A stretch of 48,695 bases of DNA, from NCBI GenBank assembly GCA_025656505.1, contig JAHXHR010000010.1:1-48695 (forward strand), given 5' to 3'. Position 1 is the first letter of the stretch, and every line of letters begins with the position of its first letter. The DNA comes from Candidatus Thiodiazotropha sp. (ex Epidulcina cf. delphinae). Its GTDB lineage: Bacteria > Pseudomonadota > Gammaproteobacteria > Chromatiales > Chromatiaceae. Shown in pieces: positions 31,714 to 41,530 of the stretch. Made by a program: the position numbers and the translations under genes. The notes beneath the pieces are model-generated. The model did no database searches, had not been told where the DNA came from, and was given only the letters and a program-made list of their open reading frames with translations.

Positions 31714-31947
31714 CTACTGCAGATGGCATGGCCGCAGGTCAGAAAGAATGCCGGAGCAGCGAGGATAGAGCCAATGACGGTAGACGAATTTGCACGCCGG
31801 GAAGAACAGCTCCTCATGCTGATTCATGACAAACTCAAACGGGAAGAGAGAAACCTTGGGTACAGCCGTTGGGCGAATGACCTTGTGATCCTCGTGAGAT
31901 CGGAAAGAGCCGCGCACCGGGTTATGAAGGGCACGATGCTGCCATAG
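31714..31947 (+). pseudogene. Group II intron reverse transcriptase/maturase fragment
   Basis: Two short pieces of the group II intron RT family are joined in one frame. RKNAGAARIEPMTVDEF resembles the RT N-terminal GxDGMTVDEF motif. GYSRWANDLVILVRSERAAH resembles the region around the catalytic YADD box, here altered to WAND. The whole palm between them is missing, so it cannot be active. It ends 20 bp from the leader-distal end of the array. Confidence 0.5.
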
Positions 31948-31967
31948 CGTTTCGAAATCGGCTGACG

Positions 31968-34900
31968 GTTTCAATCCACGCGCCTGTGAGGGCGCGACCA
32001 GCAAGGCGTTTAATCGGCCGTTCAAAACGCTTGTTTCAATCCACGCGCCTGTGAGGGCGCGACCGCACCAACTCTAGTATAAAGACGGACGTGCCGGTTT
32101 CAATCCACGCGCCTGTGAGGGCGCGACATCAGTTACACCCCATGCCGGAGCCAGGATTAAGTTTCAATCCACGCGCCTGTGAGGGCGCGACCCGCTTCTT
32201 TTTTGCCTTGCCATCGGCATCAATGGTTTCAATCCACGCGCCTGTGAGGGCGCGACTCTTAACGGCATTCAATGGGTCATTATTGGCGGGGTTTCAATCC
32301 ACGCGCCTGTGAGGGCGCGACGATCGCTCTTTACGGCGATGAGCCTGATACAATTGTTTCAATCCACGCGCCAGTGAGGGCGCGACCCTTATCGATCCGA
32401 CCGATCCTGTCCTCTAACTGTTTCAATCCACGCGCCTGTGAGGGCGCGACCCTCAACCTCAGCCAAGGTGTCTTTGTAAGCTTGTTTCAATCCACGCGCC
32501 TGTGAGGGCGCGACGTCAATGTCTTTTACAACTTCCACCGCCTTGATGTTTCAATCCACGCGCCTGTGAGGGCGCGACTAAGCTTGTATCCGGTGCCCTC
32601 GGCACTTGCTGTTTCAATCCACGCGCCTGTGAGGGCGCGAACTTATCCCGCTCTTAACGGCGGGGCTCTTCCTGAGGTTTCAATCCACGCGCCTGTGAGG
32701 GCGCGAAATGCCAATAGCTTCAGTCAGTAATTGATAAGAGGTTTCAATCCACGCGCCTGTGAGGGCGCGAAAATAAAAACCAAAGGCAATCGCAATCTCA
32801 GTTATGTTTCAATCCACGCGCCTGTGAGGGCGCGAATCGGACTCAGAGACCCTATCCAATAAAATGCTGGAGTTTCAATCCACGCGCCTGTGAGGGCGCG
32901 AATTACCGGTGCAGATTTAACGGGTGCTTGTCTAGTGTTTCAATCCACGCGCCTGTGAGGGCGCGAAGTTTCAGGCAGTGCGGCGTATTTTGAGGATATA
33001 AGTTTCAATCCACGCGCCTGTGAGGGCGCGAATCGGTACGGTCGATTGCCCGATGTGGGATTGTGCTGTTTCAATCCACGCGCCTGTGAGGGCGCGAAAG
33101 CTGCGGATCATGGCGAGCTGATGGTAAAACTGTTTCAATCCACGCGCCTGTGAGGGCGCGAACTGGGGCCGCGTGATGCCGACACCGTCAGTGTTGTTTC
33201 AATCCACGCGCCTGTGAGGGCGCGAACATGGACCTGTGCTTAGCCACACACTCAACCTTATGTTTCAATCCACGCGCCTGTGAGGGCGCGAATCCGCAGA
33301 ATCTCCGGTAGAGGTAGGCTTTGATGTTTCAATCCACGCGCCTGTGAGGGCGCGAACTCCTTGTTTGAGCGAGACCACACTCTCGGATGGTTTCAATCCA
33401 CGCGCCTGTGAGGGCGCGAAGCGAGTGTTGGTAAAGATGGCGGGTCGGGTAACGTGTTTCAATCCACGCGCCTGTGAGGGCGCGACGTTAATCCACGATC
33501 AACATGTGACATACGTTTAGTTTCAATCCACGCGCCTGTGAGGGCGCGACCTGGCAGCGCTAAGATAGCGCTCACTCTCTGCAGTTTCAATCCACGCGCC
33601 TGTGAGGGCGCGACAGATCGGCGTCGCTCTCTGAGGCGTCCTGCTCGGGTTTCAATCCACGCGCCTGTGAGGGCGCGACCCTTTAACCGCCCAGCCTGCT
33701 CGGCGCTCGGCTCGTTTCAATCCACGCGCCTGTGAGGGCGCGACATCATCTCAGCGTCGGCATATACGACTTTAACTGTTTCAATCCACGCGCCTGTGAG
33801 GGCGCGACCAACACGCTCCCAGGCTCTCCGGCGAAAGGTGACGTTTCAATCCACGCGCCTGTGAGGGCGCGACCGTACCAATGCTCCGGCATGGTCGCGC
33901 CGCCGAGTTTCAATCCACGCGCCTGTGAGGGCGCGACCATTGCCATCTATTACGAGAGCAATCGATCTGTCGTTTCAATCCACGCGCCTGTGAGGGCGCG
34001 ACACCCTGAACGACAGCAACCAAGTGGATCTTGGCGGTTTCAATCCACGCGCCTGTGAGGGCGCGACGACTCATTGCCGACCAGGGTGATTGCTGTCGAA
34101 GGTTTCAATCCACGCGCCTGTGAGGGCGCGACGAAAGTGGCTTAGAAGGGCTCTCAGGGGGTGAGAGTTTCAATCCACGCGCCTGTGAGGGCGCGACTTC
34201 AGCTCCCGGAATGAGCAGTTCAATAACATTTGTTTCAATCCACGCGCCTGTGAGGGCGCGACGTAGGTGTAGTTGTCATGATAATTCTCCTATATCGTTT
34301 CAATCCACGCGCCTGTGAGGGCGCGACGGTTCCTGATGATGATGATGACGATGATGAGGAGGTTTCAATCCACGCGCCTGTGAGGGCGCGACGCTGTTGG
34401 AGCGGTATCGGTCGCTGGAAAAGGATGTTTCAATCCACGCGCCTGTGAGGGCGCGACATTGCTTATATGCATTCTTGTTGTCAATATCAAGTTTCAATCC
34501 ACGCGCCTGTGAGGGCGCGACATCTGAATGCCTGGGGTGTTACTCGGGTTGTCTTGTTTCAATCCACGCGCCTGTGAGGGCGCGACGATCGTTTTGGATT
34601 TGGTGGGGACCTACATACCGGTTTCAATCCACGCGCCTGTGAGGGCGCGACTCTGGGATGCCCCTGATGTTGTAATAGCTTTCTTGTTTCAATCCACGCG
34701 CCTGTGAGGGCGCGACTTCTTATACATCTCAAACCAATCAGGAGAAATGGTTTCAATCCACGCGCCTGTGAGGGCGCGACCTTCGGGCATGTACGGCCAA
34801 ATGTTATGTTCCACGTGTTTCAATCCACGCGCCTGTGAGGGCGCGACAGGATTATATGGTCATTTATGCGGGATTTGTTGCGTTTCAATCCACGCGCCTG

Positions 34901-37900
34901 TGAGGGCGCGACTGTTGCGTACTTACCAGACCCACCAATATTCGCAAGTTTCAATCCACGCGCCTGTGAGGGCGCGACAATTTGTGTACTTTATTTAATT
35001 ACTGATATAGGAGTTTCAATCCACGCGCCTGTGAGGGCGCGACGCACTATCGAGATCACCCTGGACCCCGGCGTATGTTTCAATCCACGCGCCTGTGAGG
35101 GCGCGACCTGACTATTAGACATGTCTATTCTTCTGCTATGGGTTTCAATCCACGCGCCTGTGAGGGCGCGACGGGACATGATGCTCTCCTCTGCGTTGAG
35201 ATGCATGTTTCAATCCACGCGCCTGTGAGGGCGCGACGGCAAAAAGTGTCGATAAAACCGGCGTGGCCATGTTTCAATCCACGCGCCTGTGAGGGCGCGA
35301 CCGAATAACAAACCCCGCTTCTCCCGCGAGACAACGTTTCAATCCACGCGCCTGTGAGGGCGCGACTAGGGTACTCGCAGACGTTCGGGATAAAAGACCA
35401 GTTTCAATCCACGCGCCTGTGAGGGCGCGACCGTCAATGAGGGGGGTCAGGAATTCACGCTGGCCGTTTCAATCCACGCGCCTGTGAGGGCGCGACCCCT
35501 CGCCTTTCCAAGTGACAACGCCACAACCGGTTTCAATCCACGCGCCTGTGAGGGCGCGACGTAAAAAATGATGAATTTAACAGCGATAAACACGGTTTCA
35601 ATCCACGCGCCTGTGAGGGCGCGACCTCAGCGGTCTTACTTTTAACGACTTGTGAAGCGAGTTTCAATCCACGCGCCTGTGAGGGCGCGACCACGCCGCT
35701 GACCCCTTTTTCCCACTTGTATACCGGTTTCAATCCACGCGCCTGTGAGGGCGCGACCACCTTAGGCCCCGCTCCTTGGGGCATAGTGGTGTTTCAATCC
35801 ACGCGCCTGTGAGGGCGCGACGGAAAAACGGAATCTTACATCCACCAATTTAGACGGTTTCAATCCACGCGCCTGTGAGGGCGCGACGTCCAGCGAAGGT
35901 TAGATATCTTGATGTGATGTTGTTTCAATCCACGCGCCTGTGAGGGCGCGACCGGTCGTTGTCTGCAACAAACCCTCCATGATCCTGTTTCAATCCACGC
36001 GCCTGTGAGGGCGCGACTCGATATTGATGCGCGAGTAGACAACATAACGATTGTTTCAATCCACGCGCCTGTGAGGGCGCGACGCTTCGTATTCATCTGG
36101 AGGAGCCAGAGATCGAGTTTCAATCCACGCGCCTGTGAGGGCGCGACCTGATTCGACGGCTGAAGTCATCGCGTTGACTCACGTTTCAATCCACGCGCCT
36201 GTGAGGGCGCGACTAGACACTGCGCCGATCGCTCGGCAGGTTATCCAGTTTCAATCCACGCGCCTGTGAGGGCGCGACAGACATATCAGGTGGCTTGCGG
36301 TCAGCGGCGAACCGTTTCAATCCACGCGCCTGTGAGGGCGCGACTTGATATATACGGTTGTGGCTGATGTGGGTCAGCGTTTCAATCCACGCGCCTGTGA
36401 GGGCGCGACCTGGTCCGATAGTCATCGCTGGGGGCATTTATGATGTTTCAATCCACGCGCCTGTGAGGGCGCGACATGGCCGGATGCCGGCATCGATGCG
36501 CTGCAGCCCGTTTCAATCCACGCGCCTGTGAGGGCGCGACAACAGTCTGGGATAGATCAATCTCGCCCCAAGTGTTTCAATCCACGCGCCTGTGAGGGCG
36601 CGACCTCATAAGAGTTGAGAACTGCCACCATTAATGCGTTTCAATCCACGCGCCTGTGAGGGCGCGACCGGGTCTTCAGCCCGAACCGCTCGAAATTCAA
36701 GCGTTTCAATCCACGCGCCTGTGAGGGCGCGACCTAGCAGATAGCAACGCTCGACTCTCAACTAACGTTTCAATCCACGCGCCTGTGAGGGCGCGACCCC
36801 GACCCCGACCCGAACACGGAGATAAAAAGATGTTTCAATCCACGCGCCTGTGAGGGCGCGACGAGGGATCATGCGTATGCGTGCGATTTGTATAAAGTTT
36901 CAATCCACGCGCCTGTGAGGGCGCGACGGTCAGATAGTCATCGCTGGGGGCATTTGTGATGTTTCAATCCACGCGCCTGTGAGGGCGCGACCTTTCGTAT
37001 ATTAGCCATGTGCTTAGAAAGACAGGTTTCAATCCACGCGCCTGTGAGGGCGCGACGGTATATGCGGGGCTTTGTCGGTGGCGAAAACCGTTTCAATCCA
37101 CGCGCCTGTGAGGGCGCGACTTGCGCTCTACAGATGGTTTGTCAGCGCTGAAGAGTTTCAATCCACGCGCCTGTGAGGGCGCGACTCTCTTGGCCTCACT
37201 ACGGAGGCAGGCTAGTGAAGGTTTCAATCCACGCGCCTGTGAGGGCGCGACAGCCTTCTGGGGTTTTACAGGTTCCATCCAATCCGTTTCAATCCACGCG
37301 CCTGTGAGGGCGCGACCTGGTTACGTGTGCCGGGTTCGGGTGGTCGGCAGGTTTCAATCCACGCGCCTGTGAGGGCGCGACGCCAGAGGTATAAGTACCA
37401 GACATGGCAATTGGGTTTCAATCCACGCGCCTGTGAGGGCGCGACGACTGAGATGGTCAATCCAGGTTTCGGTCCATGGGTTTCAATCCACGCGCCTGTG
37501 AGGGCGCGACAAAACATCGTCACGACCTGTGTATTTATTAGTATTGGTTTCAATCCACGCGCCTGTGAGGGCGCGACGGGGGTCGAGATGAGCACATCTA
37601 AAACTAAAGCTGTTTCAATCCACGCGCCTGTGAGGGCGCGACCCGAGACGAGACTGCGCCCGGCGGTCAGCGGCTGTTTCAATCCACGCGCCTGTGAGGG
37701 CGCGACCTGACAAATGTGCCGCAAAACACGAGCGCGAAACCGTTTCAATCCACGCGCCTGTGAGGGCGCGACCTGCGGTCAACGGGATCGAGCAAACCGT
37801 GGCCACCGTTTCAATCCACGCGCCTGTGAGGGCGCGACACATCCAGCGGGCAGCCCGATTCTACTATCTGCAGTTTCAATCCACGCGCCTGTGAGGGCGC

Positions 37901-38226
37901 GACATACCGTGTGGCATCCCGTGCGGCAGCCTCTGCGGTTTCAATCCACGCGCCTGTGAGGGCGCGACATGAGCGTGATGATGATATCGAGGCTGAGTTG
38001 TCGTTTCAATCCACGCGCCTGTGAGGGCGCGACTACTCGATAGCATCATTTGAAAAACCGATGACAGTTTCAATCCACGCGCCTGTGAGGGCGCGACCCG
38101 CCAAGTCGGCCGTGATAGTGGTATGGCACAGTTTCAATCCACGCGCCTGTGAGGGCGCGACCCGGAACCGAGGGTCGAAGGATATCGACGCGCGGGTTTC
38201 AATCCACGCGCCTGTGAGGGCGCGAC
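31968..38226 (-). CRISPR. Type I-C CRISPR array, about 97 repeats and 96 spacers
   Basis: The 31-nt repeat, read on the minus (crRNA) strand, starts GTCGCGCCCTCACAGGCGCG and ends TGGATTGAAAC, a type I-C repeat with a CGCGCC/GGCGCG hairpin and an 11-nt handle. Spacers are about 32-36 nt. I counted 97 repeats by hand. The leader end is at 38226 next to cas2, so the oldest units are near 31968. Repeats 11-23 (32611-33420) share a one-base variant (first base T instead of G), and repeat 7 has a single change at 32373. The leader-distal repeat is not degenerate. Two spacers, 36410-36444 and 36928-36960, derive from the same target. Confidence 0.99.
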
Positions 38227-38340
38227 CGCCCAAGTCTAACTCACTGAAGTTAATAATCCAAAAATCAACATTCCGCTAACCTACGAAATATTTCACCGAT
38301 TGTTAAAGAGCATAAGTTAAATATGTGATTTTTGTTCTAT
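38227..38340 (-). promoter_or_regulatory. CRISPR leader with putative array promoter
   Basis: This A/T-rich leader lies between the cas2 terminator and the first repeat. On the minus strand a -35 TTAACA (38306-38301) and a -10 TAGGTT (38283-38278) are 17 bp apart, which would start transcription about 40 nt before the first repeat. The -10 is weak. Confidence 0.55.
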
Positions 38341-38373
38341 AAAACAGGTAATTAGCTAGCCGCTAATCACCTG
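38341..38373 (-). terminator. Terminator after cas2
   Basis: The stems CAGGT/ACCTG and ATTAGC/GCTAAT, separated by one mismatch, form a hairpin with a five-base loop. It is followed on the minus strand by TTTTATAG. It would end the cas transcript before the leader and give the array its own transcription unit. Confidence 0.65.
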
Positions 38374-38402
38374 GGGAAAACATGAGTACGCCTGGTTAGC
38401 GA

Positions 38403-38696
38403 TTATAGAATTAGGGCATCATTGATGGGGTCAACAACGGCCTTGGCTCCAATGTGCTCAACTTTTTGTCGTCCCTTTTTACCCAACATATAGAATCTTA
38501 GGCTGTCCTTTTCTGCATTAAAGATGTCCATTAACGCACTCTTTAGCACAACAAATTGTGCCGGGGTTACTTCGCATTCGAATACAGAGTTTTGTACGCG
38601 CATGCCGTAGTCCAGGCATGTCTTTGCAATGTTCCGCAGCCGTCTTTGGCCGCCTTCAGAGACTACATTAACGTCATAGGTTATAAGTACCAGCAT
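38403..38696 (-). CDS. cas2: CRISPR-associated endonuclease Cas2
   Basis: Cas2 is the dimeric core of the Cas1-Cas2 integrase that inserts new spacers. The 97-residue ferredoxin-fold product begins MLVLITYDVNVVSEGGQRRL with the conserved Asp after the first strand, and contains RVQNSVFECEV. It is 1 bp from cas1 and is the last gene of the operon. Confidence 0.97.
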   Translation of the reverse strand: MLVLITYDVNVVSEGGQRRLRNIAKTCLDYGMRVQNSVFECEVTPAQFVVLKSALMDIFNAEKDSLRFYMLGKKGRQKVEHIGAKAVVDPINDALIL

Positions 38697-38697
38697 C

Positions 38698-39714
38698 CTA
38701 TTTCACCAAGTAGGGTGGGTAGTATTTCGTATCACCACGAATATGACGGGCAAGCAGCATGGCTTGGCAGTGTGGCAGTAGTCCGAAAGGTACTTTTTCA
38801 TCAAGGTAAGGGTGGGTGATTTCAACCTGTTTACGTTCTTGCCAGGCTATTAACACGGTTTTTCTGGCATCATCCTTTAAACGAACCGCGCTACTGGCCT
38901 CGGTTATAAAATCGTCAGACTGAATCTGTTTTCGATTGATCAGTGTGAGCACAAAACGATCGGCCCAAGGGGCGCGAAACTCTTCCAACAAGTCCAATGC
39001 CAAGCTGACCCGACCTGGACGATCCTGATGCAAAAAGCCCACATAGGGATCAAGCCCAACACCTTGTAACGCTGAAGCACATTCATGGGTAATGAGCGTG
39101 TAGATATATGACAGGAGTGCATTGACCGGGTCTGTGGGTGGTCGGCGAACCCTGCCCCCGAAGCGGAAGCCGCTGCCGCGTAACAGTTCGTTGAAAATAC
39201 CAAAGTAGCTACCGGCCGCATCGCCCTCTATGCCCATCGCTTCGCTGACCGATTGTGCATGTTGTGCTCGTCGCAGGCTGGTAGCCAGCTTTGAGACGGC
39301 CTCACGCAACAGACTGTTCTCGCCGTGGTTGCGTAGCTCTCGCATGAGTACAGAGCGACCATTGGCGATCTTGGCGGCAACCATTAAACGGGCAATGGAG
39401 AGTGATTTTTCTTCACTGTCCGCCCAACGGTATTGGGTGCGGCGCAGCAATACATTGCCGGTCTGTTTACCCTCGACTCGGGCGAGAAATTTTCCATATT
39501 CAGAATAGAATGCCAACCCTATACTCTGCTCTCCGCAATAGCCCATGAGGTAGGGTGATACGGAGACCTGTCCAAAGCAGAGAATATTACTGATACTGAT
39601 TGCAGGAAACTGCCCCAGCTTATCTCCATCCTGTTTGATCACTATGGTCTCTCGCTCTTTGTGCAGATAACTCTTTTGGCGGGTGATATAGAGAGTATTA
39701 AGCAGCTTTTTCAC
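38698..39714 (-). CDS. cas1: CRISPR-associated endonuclease Cas1 (type I-C)
   Basis: Cas1 is the integrase subunit of the spacer-acquisition complex. The 338-residue product has the expected metal-site regions: LSYIYTLITHECASALQGVG (conserved Glu helix), VGFLHQDRPGR (His) and EEFRAPWADRF (Asp). The protein is intact, consistent with a long, recently growing array. A 111-bp gap containing a small hairpin separates it from cas4. Confidence 0.97.
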   Translation of the reverse strand: MKKLLNTLYITRQKSYLHKERETIVIKQDGDKLGQFPAISISNILCFGQVSVSPYLMGYCGEQSIGLAFYSEYGKFLARVEGKQTGNVLLRRTQYRWADSEEKSLSIARLMVAAKIANGRSVLMRELRNHGENSLLREAVSKLATSLRRAQHAQSVSEAMGIEGDAAGSYFGIFNELLRGSGFRFGGRVRRPPTDPVNALLSYIYTLITHECASALQGVGLDPYVGFLHQDRPGRVSLALDLLEEFRAPWADRFVLTLINRKQIQSDDFITEASSAVRLKDDARKTVLIAWQERKQVEITHPYLDEKVPFGLLPHCQAMLLARHIRGDTKYYPPYLVK

Positions 39715-39825
39715 GGGTTTTTAGCGGATTTTTTATTATGACTTGTTTCCTTTTTTAATCGCTGTTTGAGATTGTTCCAATACTTACAGACAGCCTGACA
39801 GCCAGGCTGTTGAAACAGGGCCATA

Positions 39826-40473
39826 TCAGTTTTCATTTGACTCGCTCTCCCTCAATTCTAAGAAAATCGTATCGACATAAGCACCTGAACGGTCACGCCG
39901 AAAGGCAGCAGGCTCACAGAGATCAACCAACGAGCAGGCGCTACAGCGTTTCGCTTTATCTGTAGGCATAGGTGTTTTTCCTGTTGCCAACAGCGCATGC
40001 GCGCCTTCAATGGCGTTGCATGTCACGGCACGCAATCGTTCATCGAATAGCACCGGCTCCCGCTTCCTTACCTGCCAATACCATAATGCGCCTTTCTCAA
40101 TAGAAGTTTCCCGCATCTCTTCCAGACAGAGCGCCTGAGCACAGAGTTGTATTTTGTCCCAATCTTCCCGCTTGGGTTTGCCGCGCTTATATTCCACCGG
40201 AAAGTATTGAGTAGATGATTTGCCCTCAATCTCCAGCAGATCCAGCTTGCCTCTGATGCGTAATTGCTGCGAAAGCACGGCCACACTACGTTCGTAACGA
40301 GTATTGCCCCGCTGTTCCGACTCATAGCTGTCAACACGCTCATGCAGCAGATTGCCATGGGCGGTGAAGAAATTATCTGCCCACACCTGCTCGATATGGA
40401 TCAGAGCGAACTGGCGTGGACAGTAGGCGTAGTGTTGGAGGGCGGAGAGCTGAATCCACTCCTGTGCATCCAT
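39826..40473 (-). CDS. cas4: CRISPR-associated exonuclease Cas4
   Basis: Cas4 is a RecB-like Fe-S nuclease that trims prespacers and helps select the PAM during acquisition. The 215-residue product has an N-terminal cysteine in HYAYCPRQFALIH, the nuclease motifs RGKLDLLEI and YFPVEYKRGKPK, and the C-terminal cluster cysteines in KRCSACSLVDLCEP. It lies 7 bp after cas7c. Confidence 0.97.
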   Translation of the reverse strand: MDAQEWIQLSALQHYAYCPRQFALIHIEQVWADNFFTAHGNLLHERVDSYESEQRGNTRYERSVAVLSQQLRIRGKLDLLEIEGKSSTQYFPVEYKRGKPKREDWDKIQLCAQALCLEEMRETSIEKGALWYWQVRKREPVLFDERLRAVTCNAIEGAHALLATGKTPMPTDKAKRCSACSLVDLCEPAAFRRDRSGAYVDTIFLELRESESNEN

Positions 40474-40480
40474 TGGCTTG

Positions 40481-41350
40481 CTACGCTATTTCTGTAACGG
40501 TTACTCCTTTCTCATCCAGCCCTTCTCTGTTGGTTGAGATTTGATAGTCATCAAAACTATTGGCCGGCGTACCATTTTCACCCTGAATACGGTCAATGGT
40601 GACGCGTTCAAACAGCTTGTGTGACGGCATATTGCCCAGTGCGTCTTTGTGTTTGAAAACAATCAGTTTGCGCGCAACCATTTCGCCTCGAGCGGCGGAA
40701 TGATCATGTTCAAACATCGTCTGTAAAGATTGCCAGAGTTTTTTAAGGTCACTTTCAGAAAAGCCTGTCTTTTCAGCCAACTTTGCTGAGATAAAGCCAT
40801 GCACTCGGTAGAGGCCATAGGGAACAATATATTTACGGCCCATAGTGCGCTCTTTTTCCAAATCCTTTTCATTAGTAACCGCCATACGGGTGATGGATAT
40901 TTCTAATGGAATGATTGGGTCGATGGATTTAGCAAATGCCAATTGTACAGGACCACGTACCTGGCCACTGTTGACCTCGGTTGTCATAACGGCGCCAAAG
41001 GCGCGAACATCAAAGAAGTTGGCACACATCCAGGCAGTGATTTCTCGCGCCTTCTCTTCATCTTTTGGGAGCTTCTTTTTTTCAGATTCAATGCCAAGCG
41101 CGTCATAGGCCTTCTTGTTTTGGTTGTTTAAAACAGATTTCTCTTTGACGTAAATGTCATAGCCCTGGGTATCTGCTTCGGTGAGTTCAATGAAGTTGCG
41201 AATCTTGCGTTTCAGGCAGACATCGGTTACCAGGCCCTTGCTGGATTCAGGATCAAGGCGCGGCATATTGCCGGCATCAGGATCACCGTTTGGGTTTCCG
41301 TTGCTGACATCGAACAAGTAGACAAACTCATAGCGGTTTTGAATGGTCAT
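40481..41350 (-). CDS. cas7c: Type I-C Cascade backbone protein Cas7 (Csd2)
   Basis: Cas7 is the multi-copy backbone subunit that coats the crRNA spacer. The 289-residue product begins with the Csd2 pattern [20 protein letters not shown] and contains [20 protein letters not shown]. It is separated from cas8c by a 180-bp gap filled by a long hairpin element, unlike the tight spacing elsewhere in the operon. Confidence 0.97.
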   Translation of the reverse strand: MTIQNRYEFVYLFDVSNGNPNGDPDAGNMPRLDPESSKGLVTDVCLKRKIRNFIELTEADTQGYDIYVKEKSVLNNQNKKAYDALGIESEKKKLPKDEEKAREITAWMCANFFDVRAFGAVMTTEVNSGQVRGPVQLAFAKSIDPIIPLEISITRMAVTNEKDLEKERTMGRKYIVPYGLYRVHGFISAKLAEKTGFSESDLKKLWQSLQTMFEHDHSAARGEMVARKLIVFKHKDALGNMPSHKLFERVTIDRIQGENGTPANSFDDYQISTNREGLDEKGVTVTEIA

Positions 41351-41374
41351 TATTGGTTCTCCTTGATGTTAGGG

Positions 41375-41527
41375 CTGCGGCAAAAATAAATTATCCCAAA
41401 CTGCTTGTCTTATTCCCTGCCTTCGTTGTTGTAGCTTCGGTTGCATAGTCCCGGCTATGCGCCCTACGCTACGCCTAGAAGGCAAGCAATAATCCGGCGC
41501 ATTTTGGGATAATTTATTTTGCCGCAG
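41375..41527. repeat. 153-bp hairpin element between cas8c and cas7c
   Basis: Inverted arms of about 26 bp (CTGCGGCAAAAATAAATTAT at 41375, complement ending 41527) differ by a single A. Inside them nest further pairs, CCTTC/GAAGG, GTAGC/GCTAC and GCATAG/CTATGC. The transcript could fold into one long stem. It has no ORF and looks like a MITE or REP-type insertion in the cas operon, just after the cas8c stop. Confidence 0.85.
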
Positions 41528-41530
41528 TCC

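Noticed and set aside
34321-34362. Low-complexity GATGATGATG-type spacer
   Set aside because: It has normal spacer length between two perfect repeats; its composition alone does not make it special.
32091-38279. Many open frames across the array with repeated FNPRACEGAT, VSIHAPVRAR or ALTGAWIET units
   Set aside because: They are translations of the CRISPR repeat itself in different frames, not proteins.
39778-39815. Small hairpin in the cas4-cas1 gap
   Set aside because: The ACAGCCTG/CAGGCTGT stem is not followed by a T-run and has no clear role; too weak to call a terminator or attenuator.
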